DNA of 64,000 nucleotides from ELB16-189 sp018266435 (GTDB lineage: Bacteria; Bacteroidota; Bacteroidia; Cytophagales; Cyclobacteriaceae): assembly GCA_030123525.1 (NCBI GenBank), contig CP126125.1, forward strand, positions 2,914,001 through 2,978,000, written 5' to 3'. The translations under genes were made by a program, and so were the position numbers. Positions 1 through 8,565 of this stretch are shown here, one piece after another; within the stretch, counting starts at the first letter, position 1, and every line of letters starts with the position of its first letter. Under the pieces are notes generated by a model, which ran no database searches, was not told where the DNA came from, and was given only the letters and a program-made list of their open reading frames with translations.

Positions 1-1
1 T

Positions 2-2437
2 CTATTTTTTATTTTTCTTTTTTACTGTTTTTTTATTTGTTGATTTTTTAGGAGAAGATTTTTTAACAATTTTTTTCTTAGCAGCAGATTTTTTCACCGC
101 TTTCTTAACTGTTTTTTTGACTACTTTATTTTTAGATGAAGTAGATTTTTTAGGTGTTGGTTTGGCAGATGATTTTGCCCGTGCCTTGCCCATAGCATTG
201 AGTGCGCTGCCTGCCTTGAACCACTCAATCTGGTTTTTATTATACGTATGGTTTGCAGTAATCTCTTCAATTTTTCCATCACTATGGTGGATAATAAGAG
301 TTAATGGTTTGTCGGGTGAGAATGCGACTAATCCTTTGATGTCGAAAATATCGTCTTCGCGGATTTTGTCATAATCTGCTTTATTGGCAAATGTCAAAGC
401 CAGCATTCCTTGTTTCTTTAAATTAGTTTCGTGAATACGGGCAAAAGATTTTACCAATATCGCTCGTACACCTAAGTGACGCGGCTCCATGGCGGCATGC
501 TCGCGCGATGAGCCCTCACCATAGTTTTCATCGCCCACCACAATTGAGCCTATTCCGGCTGCTTTGTAGGCACGTTGTACTTTAGGCACTTCGTCATAGT
601 GGCCGGTTAAGCCGTTGCGTACGCTGTTAATAGCATCATTGAAATAGTTGGTGGCTCCTATCAAAAGGTTATTGGATATATTATCCAGATGCCCCCGGTA
701 CTTCAGCCATTTTCCTGCCATCGAAATATGATCGGTAGTGCATTTTCCTTTTGCTTTGATGAGCAGCCGCAAGCGTTCAATGTCTTTTCCCTCCCAGGGT
801 TTGAATGGCTCCAGAAGTTGTAAGCGATCTGACCCCGGATCAACCTTCACGTCCACTTTGCTTCCATCTTTGGCTGGTGCCTGATAGCCTGGATCTTTTA
901 CATCAAAGCCTTTTTTAGGAAGTTCATCTCCGGTGGGCGGATCGAGTTTTACTGTTTGGCCTTGTTCGTTCACCAGGGTGTCGGTCAGGGGGTTAAATCC
1001 CAAATCACCAGCGATGGCAAGTGCTGTAACCAGTTCAGGTGAAGCCACAAATGCATACGTATTAGGATTGCCGTCATTGCGTGACTGAAAGTTTCTGTTG
1101 AAGGAGTGGACGATGGTGTTTTTTTCTTTTCGTTCGGCACCCACTCGGCTCCACATGCCGATGCAAGGGCCGCAGGCGTTGGCAAATACTTTTGCTCCTA
1201 TTTTATTAAAGGTATCAATAAACCCATCGCGTTCTATGGTGTAGCGCACAAGCTCTGAACCGGGTGTGATGGTAAATACCGATTTTGTTTTTAACCCTTT
1301 AGCCGCTACTTGCTTAGCCAGACTTGCTGCACGCGAAATGTCTTCGTATGACGAATTAGTGCATGACCCAATCAGTCCCACTTCTACTTTTAATGGCCAG
1401 CCATTTTTAGTGGCTACTTCTTTCACTTTTGAAATGGGAGTAGCCAAATCGGGAGTAAACGGTCCGTTGAGGTGTGGTTCAAGTGTTGAAAGATTAATTT
1501 CAATGACCTGGTCAAAATACTGTTCAGGGTTTTTATATACTTCTGGGTCGGCAGTTAAATGCTCTTTGATTTTTGTTGCCAACTTAGCCACATCGGCACG
1601 CCCGGTAGCTACGAGATAGCGTTCCATTGATTGGTCATATCCAAACGTAGAGGTGGTGGCACCAATCTCAGCGCCCATGTTACAGATGGTTCCTTTGCCA
1701 GTGCAACTCATGGATGTAGCCCCTTCACCAAAATATTCTACGATTGCACCGGTGCCGCCCTTTACGGTAAGGATACCCGCCACTTTCAATATCACATCTT
1801 TGGCGGAAGTCCAGCCGTTAAGTTTGCCGGTTAGTTTTACACCAATTAGTTTGGGAAACTTTAATTCCCAGGCCATGCCGCTCATAACATCTACGGCATC
1901 GGCACCACCCACTCCGATAGCGATCATTCCCAACCCGCCTGCATTTACTGTATGCGAGTCAGTTCCAATCATCATTCCGCCAGGAAAAGCATAGTTCTCC
2001 AGCACCACTTGGTGGATGATTCCGGCACCGGGTCTCCAAAACCCGATTCCGTATTTATTGGAAACAGAGGAGAGAAAATCGTACACTTCTTTACTCTCCG
2101 TATTGGCAATTATTAAATCATCGCTGGCGCCAGTTTTTGCAACGATGAGGTGGTCACAATGCACGGTGGAGGGCACGGCTACCTTTGCCTTTCCGGCAGA
2201 CATGAATTGCAGTAGGGCCATTTGCGCAGTGGCATCTTGCATAGCCACCCGGTCGGGGGCGAAATCTACATACGTTTTTCCACGACCAAAATTTTCAAGC
2301 TTTTGGTCTGTGTGTAGGTGTGCGTACAATATTTTCTCAGAAAGAGTGAGCGGTCGGTTCACTACTTTTCTTGCTTTGGCTATGCGGCTGGGAAAGACTG
2401 CATAGACTTTTTTAATCATCTCTAAATCAAAGGCCAT
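2..2437 (-). CDS. acn: Aconitate hydratase with a lysine-rich C-terminal tail
   Basis: Converts citrate to isocitrate in the TCA cycle with a [4Fe-4S] cluster; cytosolic. The 811-residue product has the mitochondrial-type aconitase layout. Cluster cysteines are visible in VGLIGSCTNSS and NACGPCIGMWSR, and the swivel domain carries GEGSSREHAAMEPR. The catalytic part ends near residue 750 (IEWFKAGSALNAMGKA). Residues 751-811 are an added tail with 27 lysines, otherwise mostly Ser, Thr, Ala and Val, resembling a histone H1 C-terminus. The gene is complete; its stop lies at the window edge. It is apparently monocistronic, with the TerB-like gene upstream on the same strand about 150 bp away. The function is secure; the purpose of the tail is unknown. 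Confidence 0.95.
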   Translation of the reverse strand: MAFDLEMIKKVYAVFPSRIAKARKVVNRPLTLSEKILYAHLHTDQKLENFGRGKTYVDFAPDRVAMQDATAQMALLQFMSAGKAKVAVPSTVHCDHLIVAKTGASDDLIIANTESKEVYDFLSSVSNKYGIGFWRPGAGIIHQVVLENYAFPGGMMIGTDSHTVNAGGLGMIAIGVGGADAVDVMSGMAWELKFPKLIGVKLTGKLNGWTSAKDVILKVAGILTVKGGTGAIVEYFGEGATSMSCTGKGTICNMGAEIGATTSTFGYDQSMERYLVATGRADVAKLATKIKEHLTADPEVYKNPEQYFDQVIEINLSTLEPHLNGPFTPDLATPISKVKEVATKNGWPLKVEVGLIGSCTNSSYEDISRAASLAKQVAAKGLKTKSVFTITPGSELVRYTIERDGFIDTFNKIGAKVFANACGPCIGMWSRVGAERKEKNTIVHSFNRNFQSRNDGNPNTYAFVASPELVTALAIAGDLGFNPLTDTLVNEQGQTVKLDPPTGDELPKKGFDVKDPGYQAPAKDGSKVDVKVDPGSDRLQLLEPFKPWEGKDIERLRLLIKAKGKCTTDHISMAGKWLKYRGHLDNISNNLLIGATNYFNDAINSVRNGLTGHYDEVPKVQRAYKAAGIGSIVVGDENYGEGSSREHAAMEPRHLGVRAILVKSFARIHETNLKKQGMLALTFANKADYDKIREDDIFDIKGLVAFSPDKPLTLIIHHSDGKIEEITANHTYNKNQIEWFKAGSALNAMGKARAKSSAKPTPKKSTSSKNKVVKKTVKKAVKKSAAKKKIVKKSSPKKSTNKKTVKKKNKK

Positions 2438-2470
2438 AATGGTAATGAATAAGGTTTGGGTGCTAAACTA

Positions 2471-2512
2471 ATCAGGATATTTGAGATTTTTGATCAGGAT
2501 ATACAGGATGAA
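2471..2512. repeat. Short direct repeats ATCAGGATAT
   Basis: The 10-mer ATCAGGATAT occurs at 2471-2480 and 2493-2502, with a third partial copy (CAGGAT) just after. It lies in the AT-rich gap between the aconitase and TerB-like genes. Related 'atcctgatatcctgt' strings are common between genes in Bacteroidota as far as I recall. No function can be assigned. Confidence 0.5.
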
Positions 2513-2588
2513 TAAAATCAAAATAATTATATATTGATTATGAGATATTTATATAATCTTTTGAAAGTAAAATTTAAAATAATTGAGA

Positions 2589-2963
2589 TTATTTTATTTC
2601 AGAATTGATGTCGATAATCTCCTTTAGGGCATCCAGTGCCACCTTCTCAGATTCTTCTACTTTGCCATCGGCATTGACAACGTCATACATTTCGGTATAG
2701 ACCTTGTATTTGTGGGCAAATTTTATTGAACTGAATGATTTAAAAGAATCACGTATAATAGTGGATGTCAATGATTTATCGAGCGAACGATATTCAGTAA
2801 CGGCTGCATTATATTTTTTTTTCAGGTCTGCTTCATCAGGAAACATTCTTTTCATCTTTTCCAGAATTACTTGTTCTTCGCTGGGGTGAAGGAAGTTGTC
2901 GGCCAGTGCCATATGAATAAACAAAAACAAAACAAAGTCGGAGAAATTTTTATGGAGTACCAT
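2589..2963 (-). CDS. TerB-like protein
   Basis: A 124-residue, mostly helical protein of the TerB (tellurite-resistance-associated) fold. The N-terminus FSDFVLFLFIHMALADNFLH followed by SEEQVILEKM, and the later DVVNADGKVEESEKVALDAL, form the two repeated acidic helix-loop motifs of TerB-like domains. The biochemical role of stand-alone TerB-like proteins is not settled; metal binding or membrane-stress roles have been proposed. The first Met was chosen because the conserved helix starts directly after it. It lies between groEL and aconitase on the same strand, separated from groEL by a terminator. No other tellurite-resistance gene is nearby, so a tellurite role should not be assumed. Confidence 0.7.
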   Translation of the reverse strand: MVLHKNFSDFVLFLFIHMALADNFLHPSEEQVILEKMKRMFPDEADLKKKYNAAVTEYRSLDKSLTSTIIRDSFKSFSSIKFAHKYKVYTEMYDVVNADGKVEESEKVALDALKEIIDINSEIK

Positions 2964-2996
2964 AAGAATGAATGTTTGTGTAAAACAAAATTAAAC

Positions 2997-3028
2997 AAAA
3001 AAGCCTCTCATTTCTGAGAAGCTTTTTT
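2997..3028 (-). terminator. Intrinsic terminator after groESL
   Basis: AAAAAAGC (2997-3004) pairs with GCTTTTTT (3021-3028), extended inward by TCTCA/TGAGA across a mismatch with a four-base loop. Read on the minus strand it ends in a T tract. It lies 19 bp beyond the groEL stop. Confidence 0.8.
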
Positions 3029-3046
3029 ATAGAAATCAATTTCAGA

Positions 3047-4675
3047 TTACATCATGCCGCCCATGCCGCCACCGGGAGGCATAGCGGGTGCTTCTTTTTC
3101 TTCGGGAATTTCACTTACCACGGCTTCCGTAGTAAGTAACAGTCCTGCTATTGAGGCTGCGTTTTCTAAGGCTAAGCGAGCTACTTTGGTTGGGTCAATG
3201 ATACCTGCATCGAAGAAATTTTCGTATTTGTTCTCAGCGGCATTGAATCCAAAGTCTTTTTTGCCATCGCGCACTTTATTTACAATCACTGAGCCTTCCT
3301 GGCCAGCGTTCTCTACAATGGTGCGAAGTGGTGCTTCCAAAGCCAGACGCACAATGTTGATACCTGTTGCCTGGTCATCGTTGTCGGTCTTTACATCTTT
3401 CAGGGCTTCTACGGCACGGATGTAGGCTACACCTCCACCCGGAATAATTCCTTCTTGAACGGCTGCACGGGTAGCATGTAAGGCATCGTCAACACGGTCT
3501 TTTTTCTCTTTCATTTCTACTTCGGTAGCGGCACCGATGTAAAGAATAGCCACACCGCCAGAAAGTTTGGCCAGGCGTTCTTGCAATTTTTCTTTGTCGT
3601 AGTCAGAAGTAGTAGTTTCGATTTGAGCTTTGATCTGGTTGATGCGCCCGGTGATTTCAGATTTCTTGCCGGCTCCATTTACAATAGTTGTATTGTCTTT
3701 GTCAATGTTTACTTTTTCGGCACGCCCCAGGTATTCCAGTTTTGCATCTTCGAGTTTCATACCCGTTTCTTCGCTGATCACTTTTCCGCCAGTCAGGATG
3801 GCAATGTCTTCCAGCATAGCCTTTCTGCGGTCGCCAAAGCCGGGAGCTTTAACAGCAGCTACGCGAAGTGCGCCACGGATTTTGTTAACCACCAATGTAG
3901 CCAATGCTTCACCCTCAATTTCCTCGGCAATGATCAACAACGGTTTGCCGGTTTGTACTGATGCTTCAAGGATGGGAAGTAATTCCTTCATTGAAGAGAT
4001 CTTTTTGTCATAGATTAATATATATGGGCTGTCGAGGTCAGCTTCCATTTTCTCGGTGTTGGTCACGAAGTACGGAGAAAGATATCCGCGGTCGAACTGC
4101 ATACCCTCTACAGTTTTTACTTCAGTTTCGGTGCCTTTGGCTTCTTCTACTGTGATCACTCCATCTTTGCCCACTTTATCCATTGCGGTGGCAATCATTT
4201 TGCCGATCTCAATATCGTTGTTGGATGAAATAGTGGCTACTTGGGTGATTTCTTGTGAGCCTTTAATATTCTTAGATTGCTTCTTCAGGTTGTCAACAAT
4301 GGCACTAACGGCTTTATCAATACCGCGTTTCAAGTCCATTGGGTTGGCACCGGCTGCTACGTTTTTAATACCGTGGTTGAATAACGCCTGAGCCAAAACG
4401 GTAGCTGTTGTAGTACCATCACCGGCTGCATCAGCTGTTTTAGAAGCTACTTCTTTTACTAATTGTGCTCCCATGTTTTCAATGGCGTCTTTCAACTCAA
4501 TTTCTTTTGCCACAGATACTCCGTCTTTAGTTACGGTAGGAGCACCAAATTTTTTATCGAGGATAACGTTACGGCCTTTGGGGCCTAATGTTACTTTTAC
4601 TGCATCGGCTAATTTATCTACACCACGCTTGATCTTGTCGCGGGCGCTGGTGTCAAAGGTTATTTCTTTTGCCAT
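3047..4675 (-). CDS. groL: Chaperonin GroEL (Hsp60)
   Basis: ATP-dependent folding chaperonin that forms the cytosolic double-ring chamber with GroES. The 542 residues match the family's usual length. Landmarks are LGPKGRNVILDKKFGAPTVT near the N-terminus, the nucleotide motif DAAGDGTTTATVLAQ, GGGVAYIRA in the equatorial domain, and the Gly/Met-rich end PPGGGMGGMM. It is the second gene of a groES-groEL pair, starting 34 bp after groES, and is closed by the hairpin at 2997-3028. No anomalies seen. Confidence 0.99.
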   Translation of the reverse strand: MAKEITFDTSARDKIKRGVDKLADAVKVTLGPKGRNVILDKKFGAPTVTKDGVSVAKEIELKDAIENMGAQLVKEVASKTADAAGDGTTTATVLAQALFNHGIKNVAAGANPMDLKRGIDKAVSAIVDNLKKQSKNIKGSQEITQVATISSNNDIEIGKMIATAMDKVGKDGVITVEEAKGTETEVKTVEGMQFDRGYLSPYFVTNTEKMEADLDSPYILIYDKKISSMKELLPILEASVQTGKPLLIIAEEIEGEALATLVVNKIRGALRVAAVKAPGFGDRRKAMLEDIAILTGGKVISEETGMKLEDAKLEYLGRAEKVNIDKDNTTIVNGAGKKSEITGRINQIKAQIETTTSDYDKEKLQERLAKLSGGVAILYIGAATEVEMKEKKDRVDDALHATRAAVQEGIIPGGGVAYIRAVEALKDVKTDNDDQATGINIVRLALEAPLRTIVENAGQEGSVIVNKVRDGKKDFGFNAAENKYENFFDAGIIDPTKVARLALENAASIAGLLLTTEAVVSEIPEEKEAPAMPPGGGMGGMM

Positions 4676-4709
4676 GGTGATTATTGTTTTATAGTGTTTG
4701 ATTTAAAGA

Positions 4710-4988
4710 TTAAATGGTTCCGAAGATATCGGAGTTACGCATGATCAGGTATTCTTTGCCATCAATGGTTAATTCAGTACCTGAGTATTTTCCATAAAGG
4801 ATTTTGTCTCCTACTTTTACAGTTACAGGTTTATCTTTTAAACCCTCGCCCACGGCAATTACTTTTCCTTGCTGAGGCTTTTCTTTTGCTGTATCGGGGA
4901 TGATAATGCCGCTAGAGGTTTTTGTTTCTGCGGGAGCTGCTTCAACGAGCACCCGGTCTTCATTGGGTTTGAAATTGACTTTAGCCAT
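4710..4988 (-). CDS. groS: Co-chaperonin GroES (Hsp10)
   Basis: Heptameric lid of the GroEL chamber. The 92 residues fit the family (about 95). Visible features are FKPNEDRVLVEA at the start, the mobile loop around ETKTSSGIIIPDTAKEKPQQ, and the core GKVIAVGEG and VKVGDKILYGKYSGTE. First gene of the groES-groEL operon. The upstream gap to the divergent gene at 5175 holds a 12-bp palindrome and a CTGTC/GACAG inverted repeat, but no CIRCE element. Confidence 0.98.
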   Translation of the reverse strand: MAKVNFKPNEDRVLVEAAPAETKTSSGIIIPDTAKEKPQQGKVIAVGEGLKDKPVTVKVGDKILYGKYSGTELTIDGKEYLIMRNSDIFGTI

Positions 4989-5016
4989 AGTATGGATTCA
5001 TTTTTAAAGTTAAATA

Positions 5017-5103
5017 TTGTTTAAACAAGGGCGCAAGTATCGATATTCATGCCGAATTCTGCAACTCTCGCGTTTTCTGTTGATCTGTCGTATTCACTGA
5101 CAG
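5017..5103. promoter_or_regulatory. Palindromes upstream of groES (possible control sites)
   Basis: The groES leader has a perfect 12-bp palindrome TTGTTTAAACAA at 5017-5028. Further upstream CTGTC (5085-5089) and GACAG (5099-5103) form an inverted repeat with 9 bp between arms. The classical heat-shock operator CIRCE (TTAGCACTC-N9-GAGTGCTAA) is absent. Whether either palindrome binds a regulator is inference. Confidence 0.3.
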
Positions 5104-5127
5104 TTTTGTTTTTTATGATATGGCAGG

Positions 5128-5158
5128 TTGACAGATTGGCGCAATAAGGTGTATCTTG
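5128..5158 (+). promoter_or_regulatory. Possible promoter of the gene at 5175
   Basis: TTG at 5128-5130, 21 bp, then TATCTTG at 5152-5158 approximates the Bacteroidota TTG / TAnnTTTG promoter, one T short. The leader would be only about ten bases. Confidence 0.35.
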
Positions 5159-5174
5159 ACTTTAAATATGCAGC

Positions 5175-5885
5175 ATGGAAAAATTAGAGGTTAATTGGCT
5201 GACCGAAGGGATTATTGATTTTGAATACAAAAAATATTTACTGCTGGCCTATTTCAAAACAGTAAAGGAGTCATTTACAAGAATAGAACTTTACCCGTAT
5301 CTGGCCGATCTTGTTTTCCATTACCGCAACCTTCAGTTGATCAAAGACAATCAACAATTGCTCTGTGAATCTTTTCCTAAAGAAATTTCCCCGGAAGGAC
5401 TTAAAAATCTGGAAGTGAATTACAGAAAAATTATTCAGGATGATGATGTCATGACTGAACTTCAATCGGTTATGGAGTTTGCTTTGCCACGGTTCAAGTC
5501 CTCACTGGACGAAGGTTCCTTTATTTATGAGTATGTTGAATCTCAGTGCCAGCTTTCACCCATAGGTTTTTCATCGCTGTACAAAAACGAAGGGTACTTG
5601 TTTGTTTCACAGCCGCCAGAAAATGAAACGAATATTTATCGCTACCAAATGACTCTCTATGAACAAAGCCATCAACCCATGCGCAGCATTCAAACCTATC
5701 CTGTCATGGTTGCTGAAAGGAGCCTATCAAATACCTACGAGAGTATTAAACGCATGCTGCTGAAAAAGAATACAGAATTACCCAACCCCTGTGTGTATTT
5801 GGTAGTATCCAAACTGAAGGTGCCGTATCACCAAACATTGATGCCGGTGGCCAAGCGTATGTTAGTAAAAGAAATAGCCAGATGA
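5175..5885 (+). CDS. Conserved hypothetical protein
   Basis: A 236-residue soluble protein that I do not recognise as a characterised family. It has no signal peptide, membrane segment or metal-binding motif. The N-terminal half (KYLLLAYFKTVKESFTRIELYPYLADLVFHYRN) looks helical; the C-terminal half contains YRYQMTLYEQS and PCVYLVVSKLKVPYHQTLMP, suggesting a mixed alpha/beta region. It is transcribed away from groES, with a possible promoter at 5128-5158, and lies 34 bp before the alcohol dehydrogenase gene, so the two may be co-transcribed. Coding support is length, a good start and no competing frame. Function unknown. Confidence 0.75.
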   Translation: MEKLEVNWLTEGIIDFEYKKYLLLAYFKTVKESFTRIELYPYLADLVFHYRNLQLIKDNQQLLCESFPKEISPEGLKNLEVNYRKIIQDDDVMTELQSVMEFALPRFKSSLDEGSFIYEYVESQCQLSPIGFSSLYKNEGYLFVSQPPENETNIYRYQMTLYEQSHQPMRSIQTYPVMVAERSLSNTYESIKRMLLKKNTELPNPCVYLVVSKLKVPYHQTLMPVAKRMLVKEIAR

Positions 5886-5919
5886 TCGAATCCTAAGCAT
5901 AAACAACACTTATTATATT

Positions 5920-6960
5920 ATGCCACAAGTAAAAGCCTACGCAGCTCAAAGCGCCACTACGCCTTTGGCTCCATTTACATTGCAGAGAAGAGAACCCAAC
6001 TCACACGATGTTGTTATTGATATAATGTTTTGTGGGGTGTGCCATTCTGATCTGCACATGGTTCGCGATGAATGGGGAGAATCAATGTTCCCGCTTGTAC
6101 CGGGTCACGAAATTGTAGGCCGGGTAAGCCGGGTGGGAGAGTTGGTTACAAAATATAAGATCGGAGATTTGGTGGGCGTAGGCGTGATCGTTGATTCGTG
6201 CCGTACATGTGCTAGTTGTAAAAAAGGATTGGAACAATACTGCGAAGTGCACTGGGTGCCTACTTATAGCGGATATGAAATGGACCGGACTACCATTACC
6301 TACGGAGGATACTCCAAGCAAATTGTTACGGATGAGAATTTTGTACTTCGTATTTCTGAAAAACTAAAACCGGAAGAAGTTGCACCACTGCTTTGTGCGG
6401 GAATTACCACTTATTCTCCGTTGCGCCATTGGAAGGCCGGCAAAGGAATGAGGGTGGGTATCGTTGGCCTGGGTGGATTAGGGCACATGGCCGTAAAATT
6501 TGCGTCTTCATTCGGGGCTGAAGTAACGATGCTCAGCACATCGGATTCAAAAAAAATGGATGCCAAACGATTGGGAGCTACCCATTTTATCAATACCCGT
6601 AATGAGAGTACAAAAAAATACAGAAATCATTTCGACCTGATTATCAATACTATTTCTGCACAGCATGACATCAATGCTTACCTGGCCACCCTGAAATTAG
6701 ATGGTACCATGGTGATGCTGGGCATACCACCTGACGATTCGGCTTTAGGAATTTCTGGTTTAATTTCAAAACGGAGAACACTTGCCGGCTCAATGATTGG
6801 TGGCATAAATGAAACCCAGGAAATGCTTAACTATTGCGCCCAACACAACATCACTTCTGATGTAGAGGTAATCAACATGTCACACATCGAAAATGCCTAT
6901 AGCCGAATGACCCAAGGTGATGTGCGCTATCGTTTTGTGATTGATATGAACTCTTTATAA
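5920..6960 (+). CDS. Zinc-dependent NAD(P) alcohol dehydrogenase (AdhC/YahK type)
   Basis: A medium-chain dehydrogenase of the cinnamyl-alcohol-dehydrogenase/YahK group that interconverts aldehydes and alcohols, usually with NADPH; cytosolic. Of 346 residues, the catalytic zinc site is CGVCHSDLH plus PGHEIVG (Cys, His-Glu), the structural zinc site has the four cysteines of CRTCASCKKGLEQYC, and the Rossmann motif is GLGGLGHMAVKFA. Length is normal. The substrate cannot be told from sequence. It follows the unknown gene at 5175 by 34 bp. No obvious terminator follows. Confidence 0.92.
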   Translation: MPQVKAYAAQSATTPLAPFTLQRREPNSHDVVIDIMFCGVCHSDLHMVRDEWGESMFPLVPGHEIVGRVSRVGELVTKYKIGDLVGVGVIVDSCRTCASCKKGLEQYCEVHWVPTYSGYEMDRTTITYGGYSKQIVTDENFVLRISEKLKPEEVAPLLCAGITTYSPLRHWKAGKGMRVGIVGLGGLGHMAVKFASSFGAEVTMLSTSDSKKMDAKRLGATHFINTRNESTKKYRNHFDLIINTISAQHDINAYLATLKLDGTMVMLGIPPDDSALGISGLISKRRTLAGSMIGGINETQEMLNYCAQHNITSDVEVINMSHIENAYSRMTQGDVRYRFVIDMNSL

Positions 6961-7000
6961 ATATAAGTTAGACCTATAAAACATTTGATCTTTCAAATAA

Positions 7001-7111
7001 TAACACTCAATTTAATTTGCTTGCTGTAAGTAAGTTAGTGTTTGAGTGTAGCGTTGATAACTTAGCCATGTCCTTGCGAAGCCTTGAAAACATTGACAAA
7101 GTTGAGTGTTA
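7001..7111. repeat. Separated 10-bp inverted repeat in the adh-HU gap
   Basis: TAACACTCAA (7001-7010) is the exact reverse complement of TTGAGTGTTA (7102-7111), with a related TTTGAGTGT string between them (7041-7049). The second arm lies just upstream of the HU promoter. It could be a looped operator or a structured short transcript; neither is shown. Confidence 0.35.
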
Positions 7112-7116
7112 AAAAA

Positions 7117-7146
7117 TTTGTCAGGTTGAAAAAGAGCCTATATTTG
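7117..7146 (+). promoter_or_regulatory. Promoter of the HU gene
   Basis: TTTG at 7117-7120, 18 bp, then TATATTTG at 7139-7146 matches the Bacteroidota primary promoter fully. The HU start codon is 35 bp further on. Confidence 0.7.
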
Positions 7147-7181
7147 CAGGCATTAAAACAATTACAAATTCAATAATCATT

Positions 7182-7451
7182 ATGAACAAAGCAGAATTGG
7201 TAAGTAAGATTGCTGGAGATGCAGGCATTACTAAAGTGCAAGCTTCTGCAGCATTGGACTCTTTCATGGAAGGTGTAACCAAAACCCTGAAGTCAGGCAA
7301 CAAACTGATTTTAGTCGGGTTTGGCACATTCTCGGTTTCTAAAAGAGCAGCTCGCAACGGTCGCAACCCCAAGACTGGCGAGACCATTAAAATCAAGGCA
7401 CGCAAGGTAGCGCGCTTCAAGGCAAGCAAAGAACTTTCATCTAAAGTGTAG
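7182..7451 (+). CDS. hup: HU-family DNA-binding protein
   Basis: Small nucleoid protein that bends and compacts DNA. The 89 residues match the family's 90. MNKAELVSKIAGDAGITKVQA is the helical dimerisation part, GFGTFSVSKRAARNGRNPKTG is the signature leading into the DNA-binding beta arm, and KARKVARFKASKEL ends it. It has its own promoter and its own terminator at 7476, so it is a single-gene unit. Confidence 0.97.
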   Translation: MNKAELVSKIAGDAGITKVQASAALDSFMEGVTKTLKSGNKLILVGFGTFSVSKRAARNGRNPKTGETIKIKARKVARFKASKELSSKV

Positions 7452-7475
7452 TCAGCTTGGTTTGCCACACGAAAG

Positions 7476-7503
7476 ACCCTTGCACTAAGCAGGGGTTTTT
7501 TAT
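7476..7503 (+). terminator. Intrinsic terminator after HU
   Basis: ACCCTTGC (7476-7483) pairs with GCAGGGGT (7489-7496) with one G-T wobble and a five-base loop, followed by a T run. It separates HU from the nuo operon. Confidence 0.85.
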
Positions 7504-7628
7504 TTTGTCAAATATTTTTTAATCTGAACTTAACTGGAGCAACCGATTGTTGAACCGTTAAAATATTATCTCACGAAATCTTTAAATAAGTCAGAAAAAT
7601 AAAAGAAATTTGACGCGCTTTATCAATT

Positions 7629-8000
7629 ATGGTTAGTTCCAATTTTGCCATTTATGCCCCCATTGGTTTAATGCTTATCGTAGCCCTGGGCTTTGTTGCG
7701 GTAACTATACTGGGCACCCACATGCTGGGCCCCAAGAGAAAAACCAAAACCAAACTGGATACTTTTGAGTGCGGCATTGAAGCGAAAGGAAACGCACGTC
7801 TGCCTTTCAACATCAAATACTTTTTAGTAGCTATTCTTTTTGTGCTTTTTGACGTTGAGGTAATCTTCATGTACCCTTGGGCCGTGAACTTTAAAGAACT
7901 TGGATTAACTGGTTTTATTGAAATGATATTTTTTATCGGATTTCTTTTGATCGGTTTTTTTTACTTATTGAAAAAGGGCGCATTGAAGTGGGAAGAGTGA
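7629..8000 (+). CDS. nuoA: NADH-quinone oxidoreductase subunit A
   Basis: Membrane subunit of complex I at the junction of the quinone site and the proton-pumping arm. The 123 residues have three hydrophobic segments: about 8-30, 60-80 and 90-112. The conserved loop KLDTFECGIEAKGNARLPFNIKYF between the first and second is diagnostic, as is FVLFDVEVIFMYPWA. First gene of a continuous nuoA-N run. The gap upstream (7504-7628) has no clear TAnnTTTG box. Confidence 0.95.
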   Translation: MVSSNFAIYAPIGLMLIVALGFVAVTILGTHMLGPKRKTKTKLDTFECGIEAKGNARLPFNIKYFLVAILFVLFDVEVIFMYPWAVNFKELGLTGFIEMIFFIGFLLIGFFYLLKKGALKWEE

Positions 8001-8010
8001 AAAAATAATT

Positions 8011-8565
8011 ATGGAAACAGTAACGAACCGAATAACGCTTGCCGAAACACCAGAAGGATACGAAGGTGCCGGGTTCTTTGCTACACGGTTGGACAAAGTA
8101 GTGGGCTTGGCCAGAAAAAACTCTATTTGGCCTTTGCCTTTTGCCACCTCTTGCTGTGGTATAGAGTTCATGGCTACCATGGGAGCGCATTATGATTTAG
8201 CCAGATTTGGTTCTGAGCGCCTGAGTTTCTCCCCACGGCAGGCTGACTTGCTGATGGTAATGGGTACGATCGCCAAAAAAATGGGCCCGATATTGCGGCA
8301 AGTGTACGAGCAAATGGCTGAGCCGAGATGGGTTCTTTCTGTGGGTGCGTGCGCTTCGAGCGGTGGTATTTTTGATACCTACAGCGTGCTTCAGGGAATT
8401 GACCGAATCATTCCGGTAGATGTCTATGTGCCCGGATGTGCCCCGCGCCCCGAACAAATTATAGATGGGGTGATGAAAATACAACACTTGGTTGAAACGG
8501 AGTCTTTGCGCAGGCGCGATTCACCGGAATACAAAGCCATGTTAAACAAATACGGTATAGAATAA
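8011..8565 (+). CDS. nuoB: NADH-quinone oxidoreductase subunit B
   Basis: Peripheral-arm subunit carrying the terminal [4Fe-4S] cluster N2, which passes electrons to quinone. In 184 residues the ligand cysteines are seen in ATSCCGIEFMA, VGACASSGG and VPGCAPRPEQ. PRQADLLMVMGTIAKKM is the usual core. It starts 10 bp after nuoA and its last base is the first base of nuoC, indicating translational coupling. Confidence 0.97.
   Translation: METVTNRITLAETPEGYEGAGFFATRLDKVVGLARKNSIWPLPFATSCCGIEFMATMGAHYDLARFGSERLSFSPRQADLLMVMGTIAKKMGPILRQVYEQMAEPRWVLSVGACASSGGIFDTYSVLQGIDRIIPVDVYVPGCAPRPEQIIDGVMKIQHLVETESLRRRDSPEYKAMLNKYGIE

Noticed and set aside
3054..4694. Several open frames on the strand opposite groEL (and similar ones opposite acn, nuo, metH and the TonB receptor)
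   Set aside because: They are antisense to strongly conserved genes, have no recognisable domains and reflect codon bias of the true frame.
4989..5170. CIRCE heat-shock operator expected before groES
   Set aside because: No TTAGCACTC-N9-GAGTGCTAA-like sequence is present; only the CTGTC/GACAG repeat and a TTGTTTAAACAA palindrome were seen.
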